Source: a virus. From it: 40,463 nucleotides of DNA. Of the stretch, positions 16,270 to 25,700 are shown one piece after another (the first letter of the stretch is position 1; each line of letters begins with the position of its first letter). The notes beneath the pieces were generated by a model that saw only the letters and a list, made by a program, of their open reading frames with translations, was not told where the DNA came from and did not search any database. The DNA lies in the IMG/VR virus record IMGVR_UViG_3300031669_000085, positions 1-40,463 of that record. The stretch is one strand, 5' to 3'. Position numbers and translations under genes: made by a program.

Positions 16270-18210
16270 ATGCCCACGCTAAAGCCCTTCTTTCAAGACG
16301 AGAACTGTATCATCTACAATGCGTCGTCATACGACATCATCCTTCATCTCGAAGAGCAGTTTGACTCGGTGATCACCGATCCTCCCTACGGGATCGATGT
16401 CAGCACGTGGGACTACGATGTCCCAAGTCTTCGATTCTGGAGAAACGTCAGGAGAATGGCGAAGCCCGGAGCGCTACTGCTATCATTTGGTGGCCCGAGG
16501 ACATTCCATCGTCTTGCCTGCGAGATTGACGACGCAGGATGGGAAATCAAGGACTGCATCTCGTGGTTATACGGTTGCCTGAGCGACGACACCGAGGTAT
16601 TGACGCGCGATGGGTGGGAACGCTACCATACAGCCAAAAGAAAGGAGATTCTGGCGTATGATCCTCAAGCCGACGTTTACCAATGGGAAAAGCCTGAGCG
16701 GTGGTCCGCTTACCGTGTCGAGCAAGATACCGCCTACCGAATTAAGTCGGATACGACGGATCAGATCGTTAGCCGAAATCATCGTTGCCTTGTTGAACGA
16801 TGCGGAAGTCTTACATTCGTGGCGGCAGAAGAATGCGCTGGCGTGGAGCGCGTGCCGTACCTGCAATGCGATCTTTCTGCATTACCGCAAGGACGTAGGT
16901 CACTACTGCTCCAGGCCGTGCTGCGGCAAGGCGAAGGACTGGCTGAAACTGCACTCTGCGAACGGCAAGGGCAAGATGCGACCGGGCACAGGGCTGGTTG
17001 GCCCGAAGAACCCGGCATGGAAGGGCGGGCTGACCTACTTCAAGCGGAAGGGCAAGTACGCCAACCAGTCGATCAAGTACGTTCGATGTCCTGCGGAGTT
17101 TGCGGCGATGGCGCGTCGGGATGGCTACGTCGCGGAGCATCGGTTACTAGTGGCCATGGAGATGGAGCTGCCGCTGTTGCGGAGCGAGTGCGTACATCAC
17201 GTCAACCACGACGCGATGGACAACCGACTGGAGAACCTGATGCTGTTCGCGTCGAACGCGGATCACAAGCGGCACGAACACGGACAAGCTATCAAATATC
17301 TCTGGCAACTGTCACGCCCATCGCCTACTCTGGCCTGATCTTCTGCCCGACCGTCAGCACTGGTGCGTTTGTCGCCAGGCGAAATGGCAAGGTGTTTATC
17401 ACCGGCAACTCTGGCTTCCCGAAATCTCTTGATATCAGCAAAGCCGTTGACAAGCAGCTTGGCGCAGAGCGCGAGAAGGTACAGACTCCCGTCGTTGTGT
17501 CGACGAAGTTCACTAACGACAAGGAGAGCATTCGTCCGTGGATAAAGCGGGCAGTCGAGCTTGGATATCACGAGCATGATGGAGATGTTCCAGCGTCGCC
17601 AGAAGGTGAGTTATGGCATGGGTGGAAGACGACGCTCAAGCCTGCGTGGGAACCAATCATTGTCGCAATGAATCCGCTTCACGGATCGTTTGCTGAGAAC
17701 GCGCTCAATTATGGGGTTGCAGGATTCAACGTTGAAGAAGCTCGCATTGAATCAGAGGAGCGCCCCGACAAAGTTCCAGCAATGTCAACTGACTCGGCCA
17801 ATCCCATCACGCTCGCCGACAGCGGATTCATGGGCGGAACAAAGATTATTGGAACAACGACTCGTGGACGATTGCCTACGAATGTCATTATTGACGAAGA
17901 CGCGGCCAAGATTCTCGAAGAACAAAAAGAAGGCGCATCTCGATTCTTCTACTGTGCTAAGGTGACGACCGGGCGTGGAAAGATGAATTCTCATCCGACC
18001 GTTAAACCACTGTCGCTCATGCGGTATCTCTGCACGCTGACGAAAACGCCGACCGGAGGAACTGTTCTTGACCCGTTTGCCGGTTCTGGCACAACGCTGG
18101 TCGCCGCACTTGAGTGCGGCCGCAAGGCAATCGGAATTGAGATCGATCGACACTACTGCGAGATCGCCGCGAAGCGTGTGGTCGACTTCTTTCGGAAGAA
18201 TCGCTCCTAG
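16270..18210 (+). CDS. DNA methyltransferase (beta class) interrupted by an intein
   Basis: 646 codons; about 368 residues after removal of the intein. The N-terminal part holds motif IV, TDPPYGID, at about residues 36-42, typical of N6-adenine or N4-cytosine enzymes. The C-terminal part has FAGSGTTLVAALECGRKAIGIEID at about 603, the AdoMet-binding motif I. This order (IV before I) marks the beta class. The host protein continues WLYG/SGFPKSLDISK across the intein, a conserved stretch of these enzymes. It may protect phage DNA against restriction. ATG 16270 has only weak ribosome binding sequence (GGAG at 16260-16263). Confidence 0.88.
   Translation: MPTLKPFFQDENCIIYNASSYDIILHLEEQFDSVITDPPYGIDVSTWDYDVPSLRFWRNVRRMAKPGALLLSFGGPRTFHRLACEIDDAGWEIKDCISWLYGCLSDDTEVLTRDGWERYHTAKRKEILAYDPQADVYQWEKPERWSAYRVEQDTAYRIKSDTTDQIVSRNHRCLVERCGSLTFVAAEECAGVERVPYLQCDLSALPQGRRSLLLQAVLRQGEGLAETALCERQGQDATGHRAGWPEEPGMEGRADLLQAEGQVRQPVDQVRSMSCGVCGDGASGWLRRGASVTSGHGDGAAAVAERVRTSRQPRRDGQPTGEPDAVRVERGSQAARTRTSYQISLATVTPIAYSGLIFCPTVSTGAFVARRNGKVFITGNSGFPKSLDISKAVDKQLGAEREKVQTPVVVSTKFTNDKESIRPWIKRAVELGYHEHDGDVPASPEGELWHGWKTTLKPAWEPIIVAMNPLHGSFAENALNYGVAGFNVEEARIESEERPDKVPAMSTDSANPITLADSGFMGGTKIIGTTTRGRLPTNVIIDEDAAKILEEQKEGASRFFYCAKVTTGRGKMNSHPTVKPLSLMRYLCTLTKTPTGGTVLDPFAGSGTTLVAALECGRKAIGIEIDRHYCEIAAKRVVDFFRKNRS
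16576..17409 (+). mobile_element. Intein in the methyltransferase
   Basis: Begins with Cys (CLSDDTEVLTRDGWERY, splicing block A), has a block B-like IVSRNHRCLVER, and ends ...VSTGAFVARRNGKVFITGN before Ser, the C-terminal extein residue. The penultimate His is replaced by Gly. Residues between about 200 and 355 of the protein have no intein character in this frame, since that DNA encodes an HNH enzyme in another frame. The Hint splicing halves remain in one frame without stops. 278 residues. Confidence 0.82.
16658..17338 (+). CDS. HNH endonuclease encoded in a different frame inside the intein
   Basis: In the +1 frame relative to the methyltransferase, an open frame ends at 17338. A possible internal start at ATG 16658 follows AAAGGAG by about 10 nt. 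From about 16835 the product has a zinc finger (CRTCNAIFLHYRKDVGHYCSRPC), NPAWKGG and an HNH core with EHRLLVAMEMELPLL...CVHHVNHDAMDNRLENL, all diagnostic. The first roughly 60 codons overlap genuine intein coding sequence and look non-native, so the real start may be later or expression may need a frameshift. Confidence 0.7.
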   Translation: MILKPTFTNGKSLSGGPLTVSSKIPPTELSRIRRIRSLAEIIVALLNDAEVLHSWRQKNALAWSACRTCNAIFLHYRKDVGHYCSRPCCGKAKDWLKLHSANGKGKMRPGTGLVGPKNPAWKGGLTYFKRKGKYANQSIKYVRCPAEFAAMARRDGYVAEHRLLVAMEMELPLLRSECVHHVNHDAMDNRLENLMLFASNADHKRHEHGQAIKYLWQLSRPSPTLA

Positions 18211-18234
18211 CCTGCATAGCTTCCAATATATAGC
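18206..18234 (+). promoter_or_regulatory. Promoter of the CCTGC-type family
   Basis: CTAGCCTGCATAGCTTC...ATATATAGC with -10-like TATAGC at 18229-18234. It starts inside the last codons of the methyltransferase gene and lies 13 nt before the next start. Confidence 0.5.
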
Positions 18235-18246
18235 GGGAGGTTATGT

Positions 18247-19206
18247 ATGGTGTTCTTCGATAGATTTGCAGGAATTGTCGAGAAGTGGTTTCAAAATCTC
18301 ATCCCAATCATCCAGAATACCAAGCTCTTCGTCTTTGCCGGACGAGCGCACGAAGTTCTTCCAAGATGGATTTCTGAAGAGGAGATGCGCAAGATAGAAG
18401 AAGAATTCTTTCTTCCCTTTCCCAACGTCGCCATTGAGGACACGCTATCGCTGATCGTTATGTGGGACGTTGTGAAGGATCAACGAGGACTCCACTGCGA
18501 ACGGCACTTCATGGAATACATGGAGTTCGGAGTTCCGATGACGGAGGCAGATTCCGAGACTGATCGATTGCTGAGCCACGATCTTCCAAACTGGCCATCT
18601 GACGTTGAGTTCAAAGAGGCCAGGAAGAAAATAGATCCCCGAACGGCTATGATCACGCATGGGATAATCAACGATTCAACTCTCACTGGAAATCTTGATA
18701 CGCACGGGCAGCCTGAGGTCATTCACGAATATCAGGTCATGGAAGGATGCATCGTTCATCCAGATGGTTCCATAGATCCGATGGAATCGATTCTCGATAA
18801 AGAGGGGATCACGTCGACTGTCAAAGCAACGACGCGAAACGCGTGGGTCGCGATGAAGGAGATCTGGTACTTCAATTCTCCCGACAAGTTCATCCTCGAA
18901 GAACGACCCGATAATTCAGATAGAACCATGACGAAGGCGCTGAAACTTGGAAAGATCGCGAGACGACATCAGAGGCCAACATATACGATTCTGCATCCTC
19001 AGACAATTCGGCAACGTCTTCGTCTTCCTCCCCTGACCCAAGGAGGACCAAAGAGCCCCCACGAGCGGCGGGCACATCGACGAACATTTCACAGCGACAA
19101 GTTCTGGAGAATGAAAGGCAAGAGTATTATCATACCGGCGGCGTGGATCGGACCATCTGAGGCGAAGGTTGGTAAGAAGATCTATCGAGTACTGCTCGAC
19201 AAATAG
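18247..19206 (+). CDS. Conserved phage protein of unknown function
   Basis: 319 residues, ATG 18247 with GGGAGG upstream. The N-terminal and middle regions are acidic and unrecognised. The C-terminal PHERRAHRRTFHSDKFWRMKGKSIIIPAAWIGPSEAKVGKKIYRVLLDK contains the HxRRxHxRTxxSxxF...W(I/V)GP pattern seen at the C-terminus of many tailed-phage proteins encoded near terminase genes, where the basic part may bind nucleic acid. It is transcribed from its own CCTGC-type promoter. Function unknown. Confidence 0.8.
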   Translation: MVFFDRFAGIVEKWFQNLIPIIQNTKLFVFAGRAHEVLPRWISEEEMRKIEEEFFLPFPNVAIEDTLSLIVMWDVVKDQRGLHCERHFMEYMEFGVPMTEADSETDRLLSHDLPNWPSDVEFKEARKKIDPRTAMITHGIINDSTLTGNLDTHGQPEVIHEYQVMEGCIVHPDGSIDPMESILDKEGITSTVKATTRNAWVAMKEIWYFNSPDKFILEERPDNSDRTMTKALKLGKIARRHQRPTYTILHPQTIRQRLRLPPLTQGGPKSPHERRAHRRTFHSDKFWRMKGKSIIIPAAWIGPSEAKVGKKIYRVLLDK

Positions 19207-19286
19207 GATATTTACAGGGAATTCCGTATGTAGTTGTTCGGTCGTCGACGGAACGAAAAGAAACGGTCGATGCTGGAGCAACAAGT

Positions 19287-19439
19287 ATGGTCGAGATTGT
19301 TTCTGCCTCTGACGCAGTAATCAGCAATGCCATAACTCGTGCTCTTGGGAACAAGCGAAGCTGGGATAAGACTGCCTGCGGAGAAGGTCAGGCGGCAGCG
19401 ATCATCGTGCGAACTCTGAGAGAGTTGTATGGGATTTGA
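19287..19439 (+). CDS. Small ORF upstream of cysteine-rich protein
   Basis: 50 residues, ATG 19287 with GGAG 8 nt upstream. MVEIVSASDAVISNAITRALGNKRSWDK... looks like a small helical protein; no family recognised. It overlaps the next gene by 11 nt, typical of translational coupling, which supports it being real. Confidence 0.6.
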   Translation: MVEIVSASDAVISNAITRALGNKRSWDKTACGEGQAAAIIVRTLRELYGI

Positions 19440-20490
19440 TATTCAGAAACTGACGCTCCAGCAGCGCTCGATTAAGCCCGCACCACACGACGAGGCGATC
19501 AGAGCCGCGTGCCAAGTCTGCGACTACTACGACCTATGTGGAGGCTTCTGGGTCTGGGACGACAGTCGATGGTGCGACGAAGATTGTCTTGATTGTCCGG
19601 CATACTGTTGTCATCGAAAGCATTGGTTCGCCGACGCCCGAAGACTTGGAGGACTCTCGTTCGACGATATTCACTGGAAGCCTTGGAGCATGGAATGGCC
19701 CGGTATCGTGTGGTCAATCGGTGGCCGAGTTAATGGTCTTCCGGAACCAGTCTACATCATTCCTGTCGACTCGCTGATGGATCGCTTCTCGTTGAATTGG
19801 GCGCGAACGCCGGATCTTCGAAAGCGATTCTCTATTCCTGAGACTAGCAAGATCGGCATTTCGTTTTGCTTTCGGGATTGGTTGCTCGACAAGTTTCGCT
19901 ACCGCGAAGATCTCGTTGCCGACGGCATTCAGAAGTTCAATGCCGATTTCGTGCTACCTATCAACTATTCAATCTACCGTAACTTTCCGAGACTCGATCA
20001 GATGATCGCAATGCGCCGCCGCATGCTCAGCCTCAAATTGTTTCAGGAGCGTGGATGGAACGTGGTTCCTGACATGGGCGCGATTCGGGACATCGATATC
20101 GAGCGTTGGGGAGATTGGGTACTCCGCGAGAAGTGCGATACCGTTTTCATGACTGTCCAGACTGTACGTGGAAACATGAATAAGCCTGAGTACAAAATCA
20201 AGTTTGGGGTACTTCAGAAGCTACGAGAGAAAGTAGGTCCTGATGTACGATTCTTAATTCAAGGAGTAAGTACTAGACGAATGTCGTTGTTTGTGCAGAG
20301 TCTTGGAAAAGTGTCACTCGTTAACTCTGCAGCGTGGGTCAAAGCAGAAATGCGCATCAACGCAGTCACGGGTGAGGGCGTCAGATATCAGGGCTTGTCT
20401 GTGCAAGACACTTTTTCCTTGAATGTTCGCCTACTCAAACGTATCCTATGCGAGACGCGCTCAAACTCTGTTTCATCAAATGGAGGATAG
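19429..20490 (+). CDS. Cysteine-rich protein, DUF4417-like
   Basis: 353 residues, ATG 19429. The N-terminus has many cysteines (CQVCDYYDLCGGFW...CDEDCLDCPAYCC), probably binding metal or an iron-sulfur cluster. The central and C-terminal part (FNADFVLPINYSIY...MIAMRRRMLSLKLFQERGWNVVPDMG) resembles DUF4417 proteins, phage and bacterial proteins of unknown activity. It overlaps the small ORF upstream, and its last codons carry the ribosome site (GGAGG) of the next gene. Confidence 0.75.
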   Translation: MGFDIQKLTLQQRSIKPAPHDEAIRAACQVCDYYDLCGGFWVWDDSRWCDEDCLDCPAYCCHRKHWFADARRLGGLSFDDIHWKPWSMEWPGIVWSIGGRVNGLPEPVYIIPVDSLMDRFSLNWARTPDLRKRFSIPETSKIGISFCFRDWLLDKFRYREDLVADGIQKFNADFVLPINYSIYRNFPRLDQMIAMRRRMLSLKLFQERGWNVVPDMGAIRDIDIERWGDWVLREKCDTVFMTVQTVRGNMNKPEYKIKFGVLQKLREKVGPDVRFLIQGVSTRRMSLFVQSLGKVSLVNSAAWVKAEMRINAVTGEGVRYQGLSVQDTFSLNVRLLKRILCETRSNSVSSNGG

Positions 20491-20494
20491 TCAC

Positions 20495-21262
20495 ATGGGT
20501 AATGACGGTGGGGCAATCGGAAAGAATTCTGGTGGCGGCGCTACGGGCAATAAGCACCGAGCGCTGGCGCAGGCCCCGCCCGGAAGCGGGCGTGAGGGCG
20601 ATGCTAACGTTGCCAAGCAGTTGAACACCGGCACCAATACGGCTAACGTCACTAAGCAGGATAGGCAAGATTGGATCGACTCGAACGGGGTGTACGGGGC
20701 GCGAAATACCGGAGGCGTTCGCTCAAAGGCCGCGAATCAGGTTCAGGCACAGGTAACCCAGAACCTGACGGCCGCGCAAAAGAGGGCAACGGGCGTTCGG
20801 CACAAGAACGACCGTCGTCCCGAAGATCCTCGTCTGACCGGTAAACGTGTCATGCGTGCGACCAGAGCGCAGTTGGCAACCCACAAGAGACTGATGACCC
20901 AGTCGTTCAAATCGACTACCGGATCTGGTAATACCAGACCGGTGGGAAAGATGGTAGTCAGAGATCTTGGAACTCGTGCCAACGGAACTCGTCGCGGGTA
21001 TGAGATCACGCAGCGGTACACGAATAGCATGTCAAACCAAAAGTATCACGGAGTTAGCGCCAACAAGCCGGGCGCACTCGGTACGGCAAGAGGACAGGTT
21101 CGGCGACTTAGTTCAACTAGGCCATCTGGTCCAACACCGAGAGTCACGACCCGGACTCCGGGAGTAAAGATTAACACGATAAAGCCGCAAAGAACTGGTC
21201 GCTCGGTACCACTAGACGAGCAGAAAGCAGCCACGAAGAGAACTAGGAGTGCCCAAAGGTAG
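20495..21262 (+). CDS. Basic, disordered protein of unknown function
   Basis: 255 residues, ATG 20495 behind GGAGG at 20482. Rich in Gly, Thr, Arg, Lys, Asn and Gln, with little hydrophobic core (GNDGGAIGKNSGGGATGNK..., ...TPRVTTRTPGVK). Probably largely unfolded and possibly nucleic-acid binding. The TKQDRQDWIDSNGVYG segment may be a short folded motif. An earlier in-frame Met at 20423 overlaps the previous gene and lacks a ribosome site. It could be a head-associated or packaging accessory protein given the location. Confidence 0.75.
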   Translation: MGNDGGAIGKNSGGGATGNKHRALAQAPPGSGREGDANVAKQLNTGTNTANVTKQDRQDWIDSNGVYGARNTGGVRSKAANQVQAQVTQNLTAAQKRATGVRHKNDRRPEDPRLTGKRVMRATRAQLATHKRLMTQSFKSTTGSGNTRPVGKMVVRDLGTRANGTRRGYEITQRYTNSMSNQKYHGVSANKPGALGTARGQVRRLSSTRPSGPTPRVTTRTPGVKINTIKPQRTGRSVPLDEQKAATKRTRSAQR

Positions 21263-21326
21263 TGTTCGGTCGCGAATGCGCCGTGCCTGAGAAGCTGAGT
21301 GAGATCCTGAGAGATAGGAGGATGTG

Positions 21327-22268
21327 ATGGCTGGTATAGTGAATGGTGACGACGTAAAGCTGATCGCAATCGAGAATCTGGAGCCGAACAGCTGGAATCC
21401 GCAGATCATGTCGGACGCGAAGTTCAACGAACTAGTTGAAGAGATTCGCGAAGACGGCTTCGACGAGCCAATTCACGTCGTCGAGCATCCTGACCCAGTA
21501 AAGAAGGCGCAGGAAATCTTTCTGATAGTAAACGGAGAGCATCGTTGGCAGGCTGCTCGTGTTCTCGGGATCACAGAGATTCCGTGCGTCATTAAGGATG
21601 GATGGAAAGACGAACAGACTCAGAAGATCAAGACGGTTCGTCGCAATCTCCTTCACGGTGATCTGGACAAGACGCGATTCACAAAACTCGTTCACACGCT
21701 GAACGACACTGGCATTCCGATGAAAGATCTTCCGGGAATTCTCGGCTTCGAAAGTGAAGAGGTATTTCGGGAGAAGTTTATTGCCGAGGAACGAGAACGG
21801 CAGGAACAGGAACAGGAGCAAGCTAGCAAAAGCGCCAGCGACCGGGAGAAGGATGAGAATATGGTCGTTGAGAATCTATCATTCATTCTCAACGAGATCT
21901 TTGCCGAGTACGGGGAGACCATCCCACAGGGATTCATGTTCTTCTGGCATAAGAATCGATGCCATCTGATGGTCCAGATGGATGAGAAGCTTGAAGGACT
22001 CGTCGAAGCTGCGGTGAAGTATCTACGCAGTAGCGGAAAGAACGTCAATCCCCTGCTTCGTCGGGCCATTGAGCGCGAGTTCGACGCTATTCAGCAGCAA
22101 GATGGGACCGATCCTCGGAAGGTTCGTGGCATTAAGGGAAAGACCGACGAAATCGAATTTGGTGCAGACGACGGAAACCTCGATGGAGATCTTGACGGAG
22201 ATCTCGATGCGGATCTTGATGAAGATCCGTCAGAAGAAGACGCTGTCGCCGAGGTAGACGAGGAGTAG
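21327..22268 (+). CDS. ParB-like nuclease-domain protein
   Basis: 313 residues. ATG 21327 is 5 nt after AGGAGG; a GTG at 21324 is too close. The N-terminal ParB/Srx-like fold is clear: IENLEPNSWNPQIM...FNELVEEIREDGFDEPIHVV...IVNGEHRWQAARVLGITEIPCVI, with the GEHRWxA nucleotide-binding motif at about 70-76. The middle is charged and coiled-coil-like (ERERQEQEQEQ), and the C-terminus has LDGD/LDAD repeats. Located just before the terminase genes, as ParB-like proteins often are in actinophages; possibly a DNA-binding or nuclease helper of packaging. Confidence 0.85.
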   Translation: MAGIVNGDDVKLIAIENLEPNSWNPQIMSDAKFNELVEEIREDGFDEPIHVVEHPDPVKKAQEIFLIVNGEHRWQAARVLGITEIPCVIKDGWKDEQTQKIKTVRRNLLHGDLDKTRFTKLVHTLNDTGIPMKDLPGILGFESEEVFREKFIAEERERQEQEQEQASKSASDREKDENMVVENLSFILNEIFAEYGETIPQGFMFFWHKNRCHLMVQMDEKLEGLVEAAVKYLRSSGKNVNPLLRRAIEREFDAIQQQDGTDPRKVRGIKGKTDEIEFGADDGNLDGDLDGDLDADLDEDPSEEDAVAEVDEE

Positions 22269-22270
22269 CC

Positions 22271-22798
22271 ATGGCTGGGAAGAGATCAGCTGGCGTTGAT
22301 ATCAACGGCAATCCATTCGAAGGACGCGAGGGAATAGAGCGCCGACGAGCAATTGTTCTCGATCTCACCCGTCGTGGGATGACGAATCACGCAATTGCGA
22401 AGATTCTCAAGGTTCATCGCAATACTGTCACAAATGATCTGAAGGCTATCAAGAAGTTTCAGGCCGAGGCAGTTCGAAATCTCGATCCTGACGAAGAAAC
22501 TGGATCTGCTCTCGACTATTACACCAAGATTCGCGATCAGGCGTACGCTCAGTATCTCGAAGCAAAGAATCCAAATGCAAAGCTTGGATTCTTGCAGGCC
22601 GCTCTTCGGGCGCAAGATATGCACGTGAAGCTTCTCATGGATACCGGAACAATCGACAAGACTCCGACGAAGGTATCTAGCAGTCTTTCGGGAGCAGTTC
22701 AGCACGCGCATACCGGATTCGAGAAGAAGACTACCGACGAACTTCACGACCGACTTCGCGTCCTTCGCGACGATCTTGGAGTTACGGGAACTGGATAA
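22271..22798 (+). CDS. Terminase small subunit (probable)
   Basis: 175 residues, ATG 22271, two bases after the upstream stop. An HTH lies at about 30-60 (LTRRGMTNHAIAKILKVHRNTVTNDL), a DNA-recognition fold typical of terminase small subunits, followed by helices likely to form the oligomer ring. Its TAA overlaps the ATG of the large subunit. Assignment rests on the HTH and on position. Confidence 0.78.
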   Translation: MAGKRSAGVDINGNPFEGREGIERRRAIVLDLTRRGMTNHAIAKILKVHRNTVTNDLKAIKKFQAEAVRNLDPDEETGSALDYYTKIRDQAYAQYLEAKNPNAKLGFLQAALRAQDMHVKLLMDTGTIDKTPTKVSSSLSGAVQHAHTGFEKKTTDELHDRLRVLRDDLGVTGTG

Positions 22799-25700
22799 TG
22801 TCACCTGCCGAGACGCCGAAATCAAAGAAACGAGTCGCTGTTGGGAACAAGATACTTTCCCGAAGACAGCAGCTTATGTTTTCGAAGAAGCTCTCTGAAT
22901 TAGAGGCCATTGAACGAGAACTGCAGCGGCGTACCAATCTTACCAACCCAATGGTGTACGGGCTTCCCGACCTACTCTTTGGAAAAGACGAAGAGCCAGG
23001 AGTCCTCAACGAGTCGACCGGTGAGGTAGAGCGTCAGATACGAGCGATTCCAGAATCTGATGATGAGTATCGCGAGCGACAGAACGCTGCCGTAAAGAAT
23101 ATCATTGAGACTCATCTGCACTTCACGAAGGACGGACGTCAGATAGACATCAGGTTCATTGACAAACAGGTGGCGTTCATATCCGACTTCTTCTTCGGCC
23201 GCGTGAAGCGCGGTATTCTATGGAAGGGACGTGGATGTCTAACCCCAGAGAATCTGGTGGTCTCGAATCGAGGTCTCATCCCTATTTCGAAACTCACCGC
23301 CGACGATCTGGTAATTAACCGGGACGGCCGGTTGACCGAGGTCGTGGACGTAGTCCCCCGCAAATATCGCGGGAAGATAGTGCGGCTGGAGATCAACGGC
23401 AACGGACAGAAGCTCGGATTCACCCCCGACCACCTCGTGCTTGGAATACGAACTTCTAGATGCAATCAGAAGGAAGGGAACTGCGGAAGGACGGTCTGCA
23501 CCAATCTGTGTACGCGTTCTTGCCCTAACCGATTCTGGGAGACCTACCGGGAAGATTGGATCGAGGCTGGAAGTCTCCGAAAGGGCGACCTAGTATTCGT
23601 GCCGTCTCCAGTCACCAATCCAGAGGCTCGTAACATCTCATTCTCCGGGTGCGCCAATCAGCACTGGACTGGCTCCTGCTCGTTTCCCATGAACGACGAG
23701 TTCTTCCGATTACTGGGATATTGGCTGGCTGAGGGAGATGCCCACGTTCCCGGAAGACGCGTCCGGCTGGCATTCGAGTCCGGAAAGGACGACCGATTCA
23801 TTGCCGACGCCGTTCAAATTGTAGATGCTCTCATGGGTCTAAAGGCTGGAATAGAGGAAGATGGAAGGAAGAAGTCGGTTATTATTCACAGCGCCGGACT
23901 AGCCAAAGTCCTCTCTTCATTTGGCAAAGTTCGAAGCAAAGGAGTTCCGCTTCAATTCCTCTCGAAGGCATCGAACTCGCAACTTCGTAATCTGGTCGTT
24001 GGGATGCTCCGAGGAGACGGACACTGGGACGGAACATCGATTCGAGCCTCGTGGTGCTCTCCTCTCGTAGCTGCTGATTTCATGTATGCATGTTGGAGAC
24101 TCGGCTTTACCCCATCCTGCAGAATTGTCGAAGGACAAGACCGGGAGGGTTTCCTCGTCAATCGATCTGGTGATCAGTTCTATCTTCAGATCGGCGGACA
24201 TCCTGGCCGAGAGCTAGCCAAGCTGGCATGGGAAGTCGACGCCGCTCCTCTGCAGAACGATCCAATGAATACTCAACGCCGCTGGTTCCGAGAAGGGAAG
24301 GTATTCTCCCGGGTCGACAAGGTCTCGACGGAGGACTACGACGGAGACGTCTGGGACATTGAAGTTGCCGAGGGCTCTTCATTCTGCCTTCCGTATCTGG
24401 TAGCGCATAACTGTGGTGGATCGTTGTGCGCCGCGATTCTTATATGGCTAACTATGATCTACAAGAATATGTCGTTCATCGATCTTGGTGGATCGATGGA
24501 GCAATCAAGAGTTGTGTATGAATACGTGTGCGCATTCTGGGATTGTATTCCAAATATGCGCGAGAGGCTTCTCTCCAAAGATCCTCTCATCTCAATGACG
24601 AAACTGATAACTGGCGTGCAGCTGAAATGCATCGTTCCCGGCACGCTCGTTCTCACTGATCGCGGGATCATTCCAGTGGAGAGCGTTGTCGTCGGTGATC
24701 GGGTCATCGCTGGAGACGGTAGATTCAGTTCAGTTAAGATGACGATTACACGACGTCACCGAGGAGACGTGGTCAGAGTAGTTCCAGTTGGGTATGGGCG
24801 CGGGTTCGAAACTACCCTCGATCATCAAATATGGGCCATGAAAGTCGCGCGGCCAGTCCGACACGCTCTTCAGCGCGGTGAGGCGGTCGACGAGATCCCG
24901 AAAGCAGATTGGATAGAGGCCCAAGACCTTGAAATTGGCGACGTTCTTCCAGTTCCGAAATTGCGCACAGACCCTTCTCCGAAGACGCTCATTCTGGAAG
25001 ACTTACGATCTCGGAGACGGGGGCCAAAGCCGCTGATTTCTATTCCGATTACACCGGACTTCTATCGTCTTCTCGGCTACGTGCTTGCTGATGGAAGCAG
25101 CCATAAGCAATGGATCAATATCGCCTTTGGCGATCACGAGACAGCGAACATCGATGATTGCGTACGTCTTGTTCGATCATGTCTCGACCGGAAAGCATGT
25201 GTCCTATCTCGGCCAGACAAGGCAATCAAGATTGTTCACTTCAGCTTTATGGCCTTCGCGCAGTGGTTGCGAGACAACTGTGGAAAGCGAGAAGAGAAGG
25301 AACTGCCCCTGTGGCTTCTTGAGCAGGCTACTGACATCGAGATACGGGAATTCGTAGTCGGAGCAGTTAGGGGAGACGGCGGCTTTAATGAATCGGTCTC
25401 GGAGTCGGGGACGAAGCGCAAGATGCAGTTTACTAATACTTCGTCGAAACTAACTCAGTCAGTGATGCTCGCATGCCATCGGCTAGGTCTGGTTGGCGGT
25501 CTTATTCTTCCAAAGTCTCGAAAGTCGACTATTCGAGGTAAAGAGTTCGTTTCGAAGCAGCAGTACAATTGGCAAATAACAGGAACCGCATGCGACCAAC
25601 TCGCAACTATGCTAGGGCAAGAGTGGAAGAGCGAGAAGTCAAAGAGCTTTCAGCAGGGATGGCATGACGATACGCACGTATATCGGCCGATTAAGAAAAT

